Below, piece after piece: positions 8,420-18,082 of a stretch of 64,000 nucleotides of DNA. How positions within the stretch are numbered: the stretch's first letter is position 1; each line of letters opens with the position of its first letter. The stretch comes from an uncultured Sphingobacteriales bacterium (lineage in GTDB: Bacteria > Bacteroidota > Bacteroidia > Chitinophagales > Chitinophagaceae), in assembly GCA_937991535.1 (NCBI GenBank), contig CALKHN010000123.1, positions 44,932-108,931 of the forward strand. Reading direction: 5' to 3'. A program made the translations under genes and the position numbers. Under the pieces are notes generated by a model. The model was not told the origin of the DNA and did not search any database. It saw nothing but the letters and a program-made list of their open reading frames with translations.

Positions 8420-10720
8420 CTAAAACGGATAACCGATACCCAGATTGAAAACAAGATTATCTCTCCGCCATGCGCCACTGCCGAATTTTATCCCGTCTAT
8501 TACCCATCTTTGGTGTTCAGGCAGCCAGGGTTTACGCAAAGGAAAAGCCACATCAAACCGCAGTACAAGAAAGGATACATCAAAGCGTAAGCCAACGCCG
8601 GTGCCTACACCCAATTCTTTCATGAATGTATCACTGAACTGCGCACCGGGTTTTTCATCATTCTTCCGGTATAACCATATATTTCCCGCATCTATAAAAA
8701 TAGCTCCATGTACTATGCTGAATAATTTGGCTCTTAACTCTGTATTAAATTCCAGTTTAATATCCCCCGACTGATCGGGAATGAAATTAAGCGTATTCAT
8801 GTCTTTATAAGCGCCGGGCCCCAATGAACGGCTGCGGAATGCGCGGATACTGTTGTTGCCCCCCACAAAAAACTGTTTTATAAACGGAAGTTCAGTTGAA
8901 TTGCCATAGGGATAACCAAAGCCAATAATCAGCCGGTTGGCCCATGTATTTTTGGAAGAGAGCCTGAAGTAATAGCGCAGATCGGTTTCGAGCTTGATGT
9001 ATTGTGAAAACTGCGCGCCAAAAATGGTTTTGGGTTTTCCGTTCAGTGTATTGGCGCCGGTAATTAAACCTGCAATATTTCCGGAAAGATCAGCATTGCC
9101 ATTAAAATAAAACCCTTTCAAACCGTTATTGCCTGCCAGTTGGTTGTAGTTATAGTTATAGTTGGAGCCGATGATGAACTGCTTTTCGATTGCTTTTTCC
9201 AGGGTTCGGTTGTTGATCGCATTGCTTTTATACAGAGGGGTAACGCGTATGGGCTGCACGTAATTGATGGAAACGGGGTTGAGCTGATGTTCTTTATTGA
9301 CTGTTTCCTTCCAGGCATAGCCGTATTCAGCCCTGAAAGAATTCATCGTATACAATTTCTCTTTCGTAAGAATATCATACGCCAGTAGCATATTGGTTTT
9401 GGGCACGAAGCCGCTGCGGGTATTCAAAGCAACAAAGGGAATGAGAAAGCGCGGAAAAGTCAATTTGGTTTCCAATCCCCCTCTATAGGTATTAAACCCT
9501 TTTAACTGTCCGCTGTACTGTATTTCAAAACCGGCAGTGGCATTTATGGAAAGCAATTCTCCACCCCTGAACGTATTGCGGTTGCGCCAGCCTATAGTAA
9601 TGCCGGATCCGGTAAGATTGTTCGATTTGGTATTGGCATTAATATCTGCGCGGAGTGATTTCCTGGGCAGGGAAGTGAGGTAGTAATAGGCATTGAGCTG
9701 AGCGGAATCAGAATCTTCAACGGGCTCGAACCTGTTCTTTACAAACTTAAATACACCCAGGTTTACCAACCTGCTGATGCTTTGATTATGATCGGTACGG
9801 TTATACACATCGCCGGGGTTAAACTGCATGGACTGTGCAAACATTTTCGGCTTGTAGGTTTTGCGTTTGTCTACAACATAGTAACCTTCATAGTATTCAG
9901 CATCGCTTTTGAGCGTATCGGTTCTTTCCGCGCTCAATCTGTATCCCGGGAAGATGTATACTTCGTTGATCGTGTACACCTGCCTGGCTCTTTGGGGTGT
10001 GCCGGGCTTAACTTTCACGTCAAGGTCCACAGTATTATTGCCAATGGTGCTGTCTGCCCGGATGATCAGATAATCGGGGTCGAAAAAATAAAATCCCTTT
10101 TCTTTCAGATCAGCATCTATTCTTTCCCGCTCGGTTTTGATCGTTTCAAGATTAAAATAAGTTCCGGTTTTAAGCAGGGTTTTGTTGGCAGATGCATTTA
10201 TTGTTTTTTGTAAAACCGAACTATCCTGGTCAAACATTATTTTATTAATGGAATAACGATAGCCCGTTTGAACCGTATACACGGCTTTAACCTTTTTGTT
10301 TTTCAGTATAGAGTCGCCCGGCACCGCGGCCTTGAAATAACCCCGGTTTTCCAATGTACTTTGTAAAACCTTCACATTCCACTCCAGGTTAAGTGCGCTG
10401 GCCAGCACGGGAGGTTCACCTACTTTGTATTTCAGCCATCCCAGTATTGATTTCTCTTTTTTGGGATTGCCCGCCAGGTTATACATCAGTAATTTAAAAG
10501 GAACGCCTAATATTTTTTTATTTGGTACAGGACGGGTAAGCGATTCCAGTTCACTCCTGATGTTTTTCCGTTCTTTATTCCGCAGTGAAGGACCTTCTAT
10601 CTTTACATCGGCACCGGTGTATAGTGCTTCGTCCGGCGGAAGTTTCCTGGTAGTACTGCAGGCTGACAGCAAGCAAGCCAATGTGCATATTGAAACGATA
10701 TGAGTGAGCGCTTTCCGCAT
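8420..10720 (-). CDS. BamA/TamA-type outer membrane lipoprotein (Omp85 family)
   Basis: A 766-residue Omp85-family protein, probably the partner of TamB in moving lipids or proteins to the outer membrane. It starts with a lipoprotein signal, MRKALTHIVSICTLACLLSAC, where Cys21 is the lipidation site, as is usual for Bacteroidota TamA-like (TamL) proteins. POTRA-like repeats fill about residues 40-370 and a 16-strand barrel the rest. The barrel carries the conserved GGNNSIRAFRSRSLGPG motif (VRGF-like loop) and ends with aromatic LGIGYPF, a beta-signal. The ATG at 10720 comes one base after the stop of tamB, so the two are translationally linked. Confidence 0.85.
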   Translation of the reverse strand: MRKALTHIVSICTLACLLSACSTTRKLPPDEALYTGADVKIEGPSLRNKERKNIRSELESLTRPVPNKKILGVPFKLLMYNLAGNPKKEKSILGWLKYKVGEPPVLASALNLEWNVKVLQSTLENRGYFKAAVPGDSILKNKKVKAVYTVQTGYRYSINKIMFDQDSSVLQKTINASANKTLLKTGTYFNLETIKTERERIDADLKEKGFYFFDPDYLIIRADSTIGNNTVDLDVKVKPGTPQRARQVYTINEVYIFPGYRLSAERTDTLKSDAEYYEGYYVVDKRKTYKPKMFAQSMQFNPGDVYNRTDHNQSISRLVNLGVFKFVKNRFEPVEDSDSAQLNAYYYLTSLPRKSLRADINANTKSNNLTGSGITIGWRNRNTFRGGELLSINATAGFEIQYSGQLKGFNTYRGGLETKLTFPRFLIPFVALNTRSGFVPKTNMLLAYDILTKEKLYTMNSFRAEYGYAWKETVNKEHQLNPVSINYVQPIRVTPLYKSNAINNRTLEKAIEKQFIIGSNYNYNYNQLAGNNGLKGFYFNGNADLSGNIAGLITGANTLNGKPKTIFGAQFSQYIKLETDLRYYFRLSSKNTWANRLIIGFGYPYGNSTELPFIKQFFVGGNNSIRAFRSRSLGPGAYKDMNTLNFIPDQSGDIKLEFNTELRAKLFSIVHGAIFIDAGNIWLYRKNDEKPGAQFSDTFMKELGVGTGVGLRFDVSFLVLRFDVAFPLRKPWLPEHQRWVIDGIKFGSGAWRRDNLVFNLGIGYPF

Positions 10721-10721
10721 T

Positions 10722-13700
10722 TTATTTGTTCCCTGTGTTGTTGTTTGGAGCTGGATTGTTTTTTTCTTCCTGCCGTTCGGCTTTTTTTCTTTCCCTGTCT
10801 TTTCTGCGTTGCTCAGGCGTCTTTCTTTTTCTGAAAATGTCCCTGAAGCGGTTGTAATCTACCGTAATAATAAAGCCTATGCCCGTCTCTACTATATAGC
10901 CGTCAATTACACCCTGGTAATCATTTTTCCTGTAGGCCCTCAGCATATACCTGCCGTCTTCGCTTAAGCGGTAATCCAGCGCTACATTGCCGGCGATATT
11001 GCTGGATTGCTGATTGGAGTTTTGGGGTCCTTCAATCTCAAAATTGCTGCCAACGGTAACGGTTAACCGATCATTCAGTAATTTTTTAGACAGGCCCACA
11101 TTCAGGTCAGTTCGGCTTTGTCTTTCCCCGGTAGTATAATCGTCAGAGGCGGCAATGTCGAAATTCAGGTCAACACCCTTTACCAGGTCGGCCGCAAGTT
11201 GGTTCAATTGTTCTGTCATCAGCTTGCTAACACTCTGCCTTACCAGTGTAGATGCGCTGGTGCTCCCGCTGCTTCTGAAAGGGTCCTCGGCCACAAAACG
11301 GTTCAGCAGCAATAAAGAAAAAACCTGTTTGTTCATTTCGGCCTCTTCCTGCCGCAGGATCTCAAGTTTGGTTCTTACATTGGCCAATATGTCATTCGAC
11401 ACCCCGTAATTTTTGTTATCCGGAAGAAGAATGTCAAAGCCAATCTTCGGCTTCAGCAGTTTGCCGGTCATGGTAAGCATAACATCGAAAGGAAGTTTTT
11501 GCAGGTATGTGTTTCTTTGGGCGGATGTTACTTCTTCACCCAATTGGTTTTTCACCAGGTCCAGGGGTGCTGTGCTGGCTGTGTATTTGGCAGTAATGTC
11601 CACGTTGGCATCTGTAGGTTCGCCTTCCCAGGTGATTTTACTTCCCTTTACAATATCAAACTTCCGGTGAAGCAGGCTAAACGTAAGGTCGTAGCTGCCC
11701 TCTTCCATTTCATAGTTCCCGGCAAGTGTTACTTTACCACTGGGATCCACGCCTGCATTCAGTTGGGCTTCACCTTTCACATTCAGAAAATCTCCGTTGC
11801 CTTCATCAACGATCAGCGTAAAATCTGCCGCTTTATCCACCTCAATATTTACGGAAACGTCCATTCCCTGCAGCGATGAGGTATTCAGTGAGTCAAAGGA
11901 GGCCCGGAAAAGGGAATCATTTTGCGGCGCGTCTTTATCAATAAAGGTAACAATGCCTTCCCTGTCGGTCACCCCTGGTTCATTCTGCGGAAGAACGATG
12001 GTCATTTTTGTTTCCTCATTTACTTTCAGTTGACCATCTATCACCGGTGCTGCTTCTGTTCCTTTTACAGAAAGGTTTGTATTAAAATACAATTGGCCAT
12101 AAAATAAGTTATTGTCTTTTTTGGTGCTGTTTAATGCTCTGAAATTATCTGCCCTTATTTTGAGATCGAAATTATAGTTCAAAAAATCGCGGGTGGCTGC
12201 AGTTCCGTCAAGCATCAGCGTATTGCTGGCCGAATCCCTGATCTCAAAGCGATCGAAAACAATGCCCTGGTTATTTACGGACAATTTTTCCTGGTCAATG
12301 GCAAATACATTATTGAGCATGCTCAGATTGAACACTGCTTTGTTGAAAAACAAGTCGCCGTTTACTGCAGGCTCGCTTGTTGTGCCCGCTATTTTAAACG
12401 ACCCGTTTACAAAGCCGGAAGCATCCCGCAATGCTCCTGCCGAAAATGCCTGTGCGGTGGTAAGAGGCAACTTGCGGATGTCGAGGTTGAAATCAATGAC
12501 CGTATTGTTAGCATAATAGTTGCCATTAAGTTGTACATCGTTGTTGTGTCCGGTTATGGTTATATCGGCGTTGTAGGTGTCTTCTACTTTATTATTCACA
12601 AGCACTTTAATATTGCCTACCGTGTCTTTTTTGATGCTCAGTTCGTCTACAGAAAGTTCACCAACAAAAACGGGTTGTTGTGTAAGATTACTAACGGTAA
12701 TTGTACCATTCAGTGTACCATCAGCTAAAGTGGAATCGGGCTGTACAAACCCGGTAAGGGTGGCAATGCTAAAATTAGAAAAATCTATTTCCATAGGGGC
12801 ATTTGCTGCCGTGGAAGTACTGTTAATGCTCAGTTGTTGGTTTTCCTGGTTTAATACAAAATCTGCTGCATGCAATCCCTGATCAGATACTGTAATTTTA
12901 TTATCTGCTGCTATAGACCAGTCTTTATAATTCAGCAACAGGTTTTCGGGCTTTATCGAAAACTGGTAGTCACCATTTTGCGATTGCTGTATTAATCCTT
13001 CCAGGTTGTATCTTTCGCTTTCGGCTTTGTCTTTTATATTCAATGTGTAGTTAATTGCATTGTTCGCTGCAGAAGCGGTAATATTGGTGTTATGCAGGGC
13101 CAGGCTTTTTCCAATAATTACATTTTCTACATCAGCGTTAAAAGTAAGTGCGCTGTCTTCGGTTGAAGCACTTAGTTGCAGGTTATCAATTTTATTGGCG
13201 CCAATATGCACAGCCGGAGCGCTTAGCAACGCATTCCATCCCTCATCGGTGGTAAACCTGCTTTTGAATACTACGGAATCCATTCTTTCCAGTTGAGGTA
13301 CAAATGCCTTTAGCGCCGGCCCGTTCATAATGTTTGCATTTATGGTAAAATCATAAGGCTCCGGCTTTTTTGCTGAATCCTTATCCACGACAGCGAAATA
13401 TGGTTGTATGGCGTATTGAAAAATGCTCCCCAGTTCGGTGAGCCTATACCGGCCAAGCAATTGGGCGTTCACCACATCACTGTTTAACTGTACATATCTC
13501 GCGCTGTCATTTGTGCCTGCCAGCAATTGTATGGTATCCATTTGTACCCTTTGCTGATTGTGTACCAGCAACGATTGCAGGATGAACAATGAGCCGTCCA
13601 GATTATCAGGATTGGTATTTTTAAAATCACCCTGGATGTTGCCCCGATAGATGATCTGATCACCGGTTAAGTGCAGGGCTTGCGTTTTAATGCTGTCTAT

Positions 13701-15827
13701 TCTTGCAATCAATTTCACGGAAGGGTATTCCTTTGAAAGGTCGGCTGTAGCATCTGCAGCAAAATGAATATTTGGATCAGCAATGTCAGCGTGTGCTGTT
13801 GCCTTCTGATCTGCTATAGTTCCCTTTAAGTCAAGATCACGGTATTCATATCGTTTAATAAAAACAGATCTTATTTTTCCGGTAAGAGAAGCATTGGCCG
13901 TTTTGGTATCATAACCCTTTCCTTTAATGTGGAAATCAGCAGATACCGGCCCCAGGGTTTCCTTATTCTGCAAAATGGTGCCCAGGTCGAGCGAGCTTGT
14001 ATTCAATTGAAGGTCGTAAACAGAACGTTTGGGGTTGTCCATCTGTCCTATGGTTCCTGTCAGCGAAGCATTGCCCAAACTGGCTTTCAGCAACAGGCTG
14101 GTAGTAAGCTTTCCTGCATTACCATTGAGTTTGCCGGATACATTCATTTGCGAGGGCAGCGTAATGTTTTGAGGTAATGTACCTGCAGGAACAAACAATG
14201 CAATGTCTCTTTTCGAACTGCTGATGTTTTTGATGAATAAGGTTGCGCCCAGCTTGTTCATATCAGGCAAACCCCGCAATTGTCCGCTCAGGTCAATCCG
14301 CGTATCTCTCAATCCGCTAATCTGTAAAACAGGTATTTGCAGATCGGCAATGCGGCCATTCATTTGGGTGTTGATGAGCCATGTGGTATTGGGATCGGCA
14401 AAAGCGGGCTGGGAGCGAAGATCGGGTACAAAGGTCAATACATCTTTTACCAGAATTTTGCTTTCCGCAACATCAAGGTCTATCTGCATGCGGCCGATAT
14501 CTTTCTGCAACGCAGCAATAGAATCATAACGGATAGCAATACTTCTTTTCAATTCCGTTCCGGGTGTTTTCAAATAAAGATCCTTTAAATATGCCTGCTT
14601 GTTTGAATACAGGAAATGTGTTTGTAAATCATGCAGTACAAAACCACTTTGTTCTCTGAACGTTGTTTTTGAAATATTGCCAGCAATGGAATCACCGCTG
14701 TATAAAAGATCGCTGACATGCAAAGTCAATGCTTCCGTTTTCAGGTGCATATAGTCCATTCCGCTTTCCTGTTTGGGGCTGTTGTCGTCATCAAACTGCA
14801 AATTATTGTTGTTTAGCTGCAACGTGCCTACTTGTATGCGCCAGCCCGCTTCTGCCTGGGCCTCTGCTTCCTGCCGGGTTTCTTTTTTTACAATTTCGGC
14901 ATCTTCTTTTTTGCCCAGGCGTAAAACAATGGTTGTGCTGTCTAATGCAAGTGCATCAAGATCAATGATGCGTTGTTCGAGATCAAGTTTTTGCGGTTGA
15001 AGGTGGAACGCTCCGAGGGTTAGCTTCGTGTACAACGCGGAAACATCGTTGCGGTAATCCAGGTTAATACTTTGAATATCTATATTGTCCAAATCTAACT
15101 GCACATTCACTGGTGCTTTTGCATCTGCTGCATCTTCTTCCGGAGGTTCTGCCTCAAGCAATGGCTTCGACTGATATACCCGGGCAGTTAATCCCCGCAA
15201 GGTGATAGGAGCAATGCTGAACTTCATGTTTTCCAGATCAAATTTTTCCAGCCTCGTGTCAAAATGTTCTAAGTATGCTTCTACATCATTTCCGGTGATC
15301 ACATCTTTATAGATCGCTCTGATTTTATTCAATTCAACAGAACGAAAAGTAATTGGGGTGGCACTGGTATCATCTTTAGCAGGTTTTGTATCTGTTGAAG
15401 CAAAAGCATCAACAATGAACTGGAAATTAAAGGCTGTGTCAGGCAGTTGTCGCTTAACCTTGGCTGTTATGTTATTTAATTCAACAGACTGGATATCTAC
15501 GTTTTGCCCGGTTATGAGGTCAAACAAATCAATATTTACCTTAATACTGCCTCCCGAAACCAAAGTGTCTTTGCTCCGGTCTTCTATATACAAATTTTCG
15601 ACGACCACTTTTTTAGGAAAGCCAATGTAAATTTTGCCAATGGCAACTTTTGTGGCTAATTTTTTTTGAAGCCAGGTAACCGCCTTTCCACGAATAAAAT
15701 TTTGCACAGGCGGCGTTAAAATGAGACCGGCGAGAAGCACGAGAAACAGCGATAGAAAAAGAACAGTTTTGATCACTATCCGTGCTATTCTTCTTCCCGT
15801 ATTTTTTTTCTTTTCCTGTTGGTCCAT
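10722..15827 (-). CDS. tamB: Translocation and assembly module protein TamB (AsmA-like)
   Basis: At 1701 residues this is a very large periplasm-spanning protein of the TamB/YhdP type that bridges the inner membrane and an Omp85 partner. A single N-terminal membrane anchor (about residues 17-38, IVIKTVLFLSLFLVLLAG) is followed by a long repetitive beta-taco region with many alternating hydrophobic strands. The conserved TamB C-terminal domain (about 1290-1650) contains NVKGEAQLN, MEEGSYDLTF and VGSNFEIEG. The extreme C-terminus is basic and Lys/Glu-rich (RKRKTPEQRRKDRERKKAE). It is the first gene of a two-gene operon with the TamA-like gene downstream. Bacteroidota TamB proteins are usually this long. 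Confidence 0.88.
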   Translation of the reverse strand: MDQQEKKKNTGRRIARIVIKTVLFLSLFLVLLAGLILTPPVQNFIRGKAVTWLQKKLATKVAIGKIYIGFPKKVVVENLYIEDRSKDTLVSGGSIKVNIDLFDLITGQNVDIQSVELNNITAKVKRQLPDTAFNFQFIVDAFASTDTKPAKDDTSATPITFRSVELNKIRAIYKDVITGNDVEAYLEHFDTRLEKFDLENMKFSIAPITLRGLTARVYQSKPLLEAEPPEEDAADAKAPVNVQLDLDNIDIQSINLDYRNDVSALYTKLTLGAFHLQPQKLDLEQRIIDLDALALDSTTIVLRLGKKEDAEIVKKETRQEAEAQAEAGWRIQVGTLQLNNNNLQFDDDNSPKQESGMDYMHLKTEALTLHVSDLLYSGDSIAGNISKTTFREQSGFVLHDLQTHFLYSNKQAYLKDLYLKTPGTELKRSIAIRYDSIAALQKDIGRMQIDLDVAESKILVKDVLTFVPDLRSQPAFADPNTTWLINTQMNGRIADLQIPVLQISGLRDTRIDLSGQLRGLPDMNKLGATLFIKNISSSKRDIALFVPAGTLPQNITLPSQMNVSGKLNGNAGKLTTSLLLKASLGNASLTGTIGQMDNPKRSVYDLQLNTSSLDLGTILQNKETLGPVSADFHIKGKGYDTKTANASLTGKIRSVFIKRYEYRDLDLKGTIADQKATAHADIADPNIHFAADATADLSKEYPSVKLIARIDSIKTQALHLTGDQIIYRGNIQGDFKNTNPDNLDGSLFILQSLLVHNQQRVQMDTIQLLAGTNDSARYVQLNSDVVNAQLLGRYRLTELGSIFQYAIQPYFAVVDKDSAKKPEPYDFTINANIMNGPALKAFVPQLERMDSVVFKSRFTTDEGWNALLSAPAVHIGANKIDNLQLSASTEDSALTFNADVENVIIGKSLALHNTNITASAANNAINYTLNIKDKAESERYNLEGLIQQSQNGDYQFSIKPENLLLNYKDWSIAADNKITVSDQGLHAADFVLNQENQQLSINSTSTAANAPMEIDFSNFSIATLTGFVQPDSTLADGTLNGTITVSNLTQQPVFVGELSVDELSIKKDTVGNIKVLVNNKVEDTYNADITITGHNNDVQLNGNYYANNTVIDFNLDIRKLPLTTAQAFSAGALRDASGFVNGSFKIAGTTSEPAVNGDLFFNKAVFNLSMLNNVFAIDQEKLSVNNQGIVFDRFEIRDSASNTLMLDGTAATRDFLNYNFDLKIRADNFRALNSTKKDNNLFYGQLYFNTNLSVKGTEAAPVIDGQLKVNEETKMTIVLPQNEPGVTDREGIVTFIDKDAPQNDSLFRASFDSLNTSSLQGMDVSVNIEVDKAADFTLIVDEGNGDFLNVKGEAQLNAGVDPSGKVTLAGNYEMEEGSYDLTFSLLHRKFDIVKGSKITWEGEPTDANVDITAKYTASTAPLDLVKNQLGEEVTSAQRNTYLQKLPFDVMLTMTGKLLKPKIGFDILLPDNKNYGVSNDILANVRTKLEILRQEEAEMNKQVFSLLLLNRFVAEDPFRSSGSTSASTLVRQSVSKLMTEQLNQLAADLVKGVDLNFDIAASDDYTTGERQSRTDLNVGLSKKLLNDRLTVTVGSNFEIEGPQNSNQQSSNIAGNVALDYRLSEDGRYMLRAYRKNDYQGVIDGYIVETGIGFIITVDYNRFRDIFRKRKTPEQRRKDRERKKAERQEEKNNPAPNNNTGNK

Positions 15828-16327
15828 GCCAGAGATGCTAAGAGATTACCGGTATTTGTTTTCGAGCTAATGCGTTATCAATCAATAGAAAATATCATGC
15901 TAATGCTGTATACGTTGCATCTGTACAGCAGGTGTGGTATAAATTACCCACTCCAGGCTGCCTGTGGCGCAAAAATAAGGCAGTTTTTTCCTCGAGCATA
16001 AAGAAACGATAGGAGCAGTGTGCTGGATATCAGTTGTGAGGTATGGGGTATTGAGGTATCATATCGTGGGGCAGAAAAGGAGCGACAAGAAAAATAAAGG
16101 CGAAACCTGAACAAAATAGTGTCAAATGGCAAATGCAGAACTTTATTAAAAGCTTCACGATAAATAAAGTCTATTTATGATTCGCGGTGCAGTTTTGAGG
16201 CGAAATGTGTGCCGTAAGCTACGGACCCATAGTTAATGATCACGGACTGGGTGGTTGTAAACCAAATGGACAAAGGTTTGGTTAACTGCTTTGTTGTGCT
16301 GCAAAGCCTCCGCCAGTGTTGGTATTT
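15828..16327. other. 500-base gap between the Kelch gene and tamB
   Basis: No convincing gene on either strand. It should hold the tamB promoter, since both flanking genes are on the minus strand. Two small inverted repeats are visible: CCGTA-AGC-TACGG at 16211-16223, a possible 3' hairpin of the Kelch transcript, and ATAAATA/TATTTAT around 16162-16180. Short open frames on both strands lack any recognisable product. Confidence 0.4.
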
Positions 16328-16342
16328 TCAAAACTCCAGCCT

Positions 16343-18061
16343 TCAAACCTGGTTGGTCAGAGAATTTGGATATTCGCCCCCTCCCGCGATATAAATTATA
16401 TTGTTAACAGAAATAACTCCCGCATCAACAAATCCCCGGTTCATTTTGCCAATTGACCACACATCGGTGACCATATTATAAATATCAAACTCATGATGCC
16501 CTGAATAAAAAACGATTGAATTGTTTTTTAATAGTGTCCCGGAAATTGGGCAAGGTTGAAATAAGTGACTGATAATTGAAGTTCCATCGATTAAATTTCT
16601 TTTTTCTACAGTGCATAAAAAGTCATGATCACTAAAATTATTAACATATGAACCTCCGGCCCAGTAAATGTAATTGCCCACAGTAATACTGCCATGTTCT
16701 ACCTTTCTTTCTTTCATAGCAGATGTAGACCATGTGTTGGAAGTATTGTCATAGATGTCTATTTGATCATATACCTGAAGATCCCAAATGAAACCTCCTG
16801 CAAAATAAATTTTACTGCCTGCCGTGGTTGCCGCCATTCCGGTTCTGCTTATGCTTAATATTTCAGTTGTCCATACATTCGTTGATGTGTTATATATCTC
16901 AACTTTGTTCGAAGAATTGTTGGTGAAGTTGTAGGTAAGAGTGTCGATGTTATTGCCGCCTGTAAACATAATTTTACTACCCACGGCTGCAGCTGTTAAA
17001 TTTGCCTTGGGTTCGTTAAGTTCGATTGCGGACCACGAGTTTGAAGAATCATCATAAACATCAATTCTGGATGATACGGCAAAGGCTGTTGTATATCCCC
17101 CGGCAAAATAGATCTTATTTCCCAGGACAATCGCAGCCATATTTGTACGAGGTACACTTAATTTTGATTTTGACCAGGTTTGTGCTGTTATATCATAAAT
17201 GTCCACAGCTGATGAAGGTGCATTTGATGAATTCCATCCGCCGGCAAATAATATTTTATTACCTGCCCAGGCTACAGACATCCCCCTCCGGCCTTCAGAA
17301 AGCGTACCTACAGGTACAAGTTGCGCATTTATTACTGGACTGTTTGAAGGTGGACATGATAGTGCCAGTGTAACAGTATTAACTACAATCTTGATTGTGT
17401 CCTTTGAGAACAATCTTCCCGCATCTGTTACTTTCAAATCGAACTGGTAACTGCCCTCCACAAGATTGCTTGCTGTTGTTTGCACAGCATTTGCATTTCC
17501 AATATTGAATGAAGATGGCCCCTCAATTTTTGTCCATACGTAACCGGCAATATTATTTTCGGGGTCGGTGGATGCCCTGCCATCAAGCGTTATAGTATTC
17601 ACCGGCAAAATGATTACGGTATCCTTACCGGCATTGGCAGTCGGTGGATGGTTCGTTGTCAGCGCAGAATCCACTGTGATCTTTATAGTGTCTTTTGCCC
17701 ATAAACCGGCATTATCAGTTACCCTCAATTCAAACTCGTAAGACCCTGAGATAATATTTTTAACCAGAGTAGCTGCTGCCGAAGCGTCCTGGATATTAAA
17801 AGCAACAGGCCCGGATATTTTTTCCCAGTGAAAAATCTTTATGATACCATCCGGGTCTGTAGATATACTGCCGTCCAGCATTACAGGATCCACCGGCAAA
17901 ATAATCACCGTATCTTTTCCTGCGTAGGCAATGGGTGGCTTGTTTCCTTCTTTGCAATCTTCACAGTTGAATTTTTTTTGGCAGGAAATGTATAGTAATG
18001 TTTCTATTAATAAAATACAAGTGGAGTAGTTTATTATCTTTTCATGATTAGAGATTGTCAA
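16343..18061 (-). CDS. Lipoprotein with two PKD/REJ-like domains and Kelch repeats
   Basis: A 572-residue surface or periplasmic protein. The N-terminal hydrophobic segment CILLIETLLYISC fits a lipobox with the Cys as anchor. Two Ig-like PKD/K319L domains (about residues 43-133 and 138-228) each open with PPxAxAGKDTVIILPV and close with DTIKI. A Kelch propeller follows (about 245-570), with repeats such as KIYFAGGY, KIMFTGG, YIYWAGGS and IIYIAGGG. The reading frame stops TGA after TNQV, and a second TGA follows after R-L-E-F. Homologues typically end NQVW(K/R)LEF, so the first stop probably replaces a Trp codon and removes five residues. It lies 21 bases after the haloperoxidase-like gene, likely one operon. 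Function unknown; probably binding. Confidence 0.7.
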   Translation of the reverse strand: MTISNHEKIINYSTCILLIETLLYISCQKKFNCEDCKEGNKPPIAYAGKDTVIILPVDPVMLDGSISTDPDGIIKIFHWEKISGPVAFNIQDASAAATLVKNIISGSYEFELRVTDNAGLWAKDTIKITVDSALTTNHPPTANAGKDTVIILPVNTITLDGRASTDPENNIAGYVWTKIEGPSSFNIGNANAVQTTASNLVEGSYQFDLKVTDAGRLFSKDTIKIVVNTVTLALSCPPSNSPVINAQLVPVGTLSEGRRGMSVAWAGNKILFAGGWNSSNAPSSAVDIYDITAQTWSKSKLSVPRTNMAAIVLGNKIYFAGGYTTAFAVSSRIDVYDDSSNSWSAIELNEPKANLTAAAVGSKIMFTGGNNIDTLTYNFTNNSSNKVEIYNTSTNVWTTEILSISRTGMAATTAGSKIYFAGGFIWDLQVYDQIDIYDNTSNTWSTSAMKERKVEHGSITVGNYIYWAGGSYVNNFSDHDFLCTVEKRNLIDGTSIISHLFQPCPISGTLLKNNSIVFYSGHHEFDIYNMVTDVWSIGKMNRGFVDAGVISVNNIIYIAGGGEYPNSLTNQV

Positions 18062-18082
18062 CGATTTTTAATGAGATAGGAA

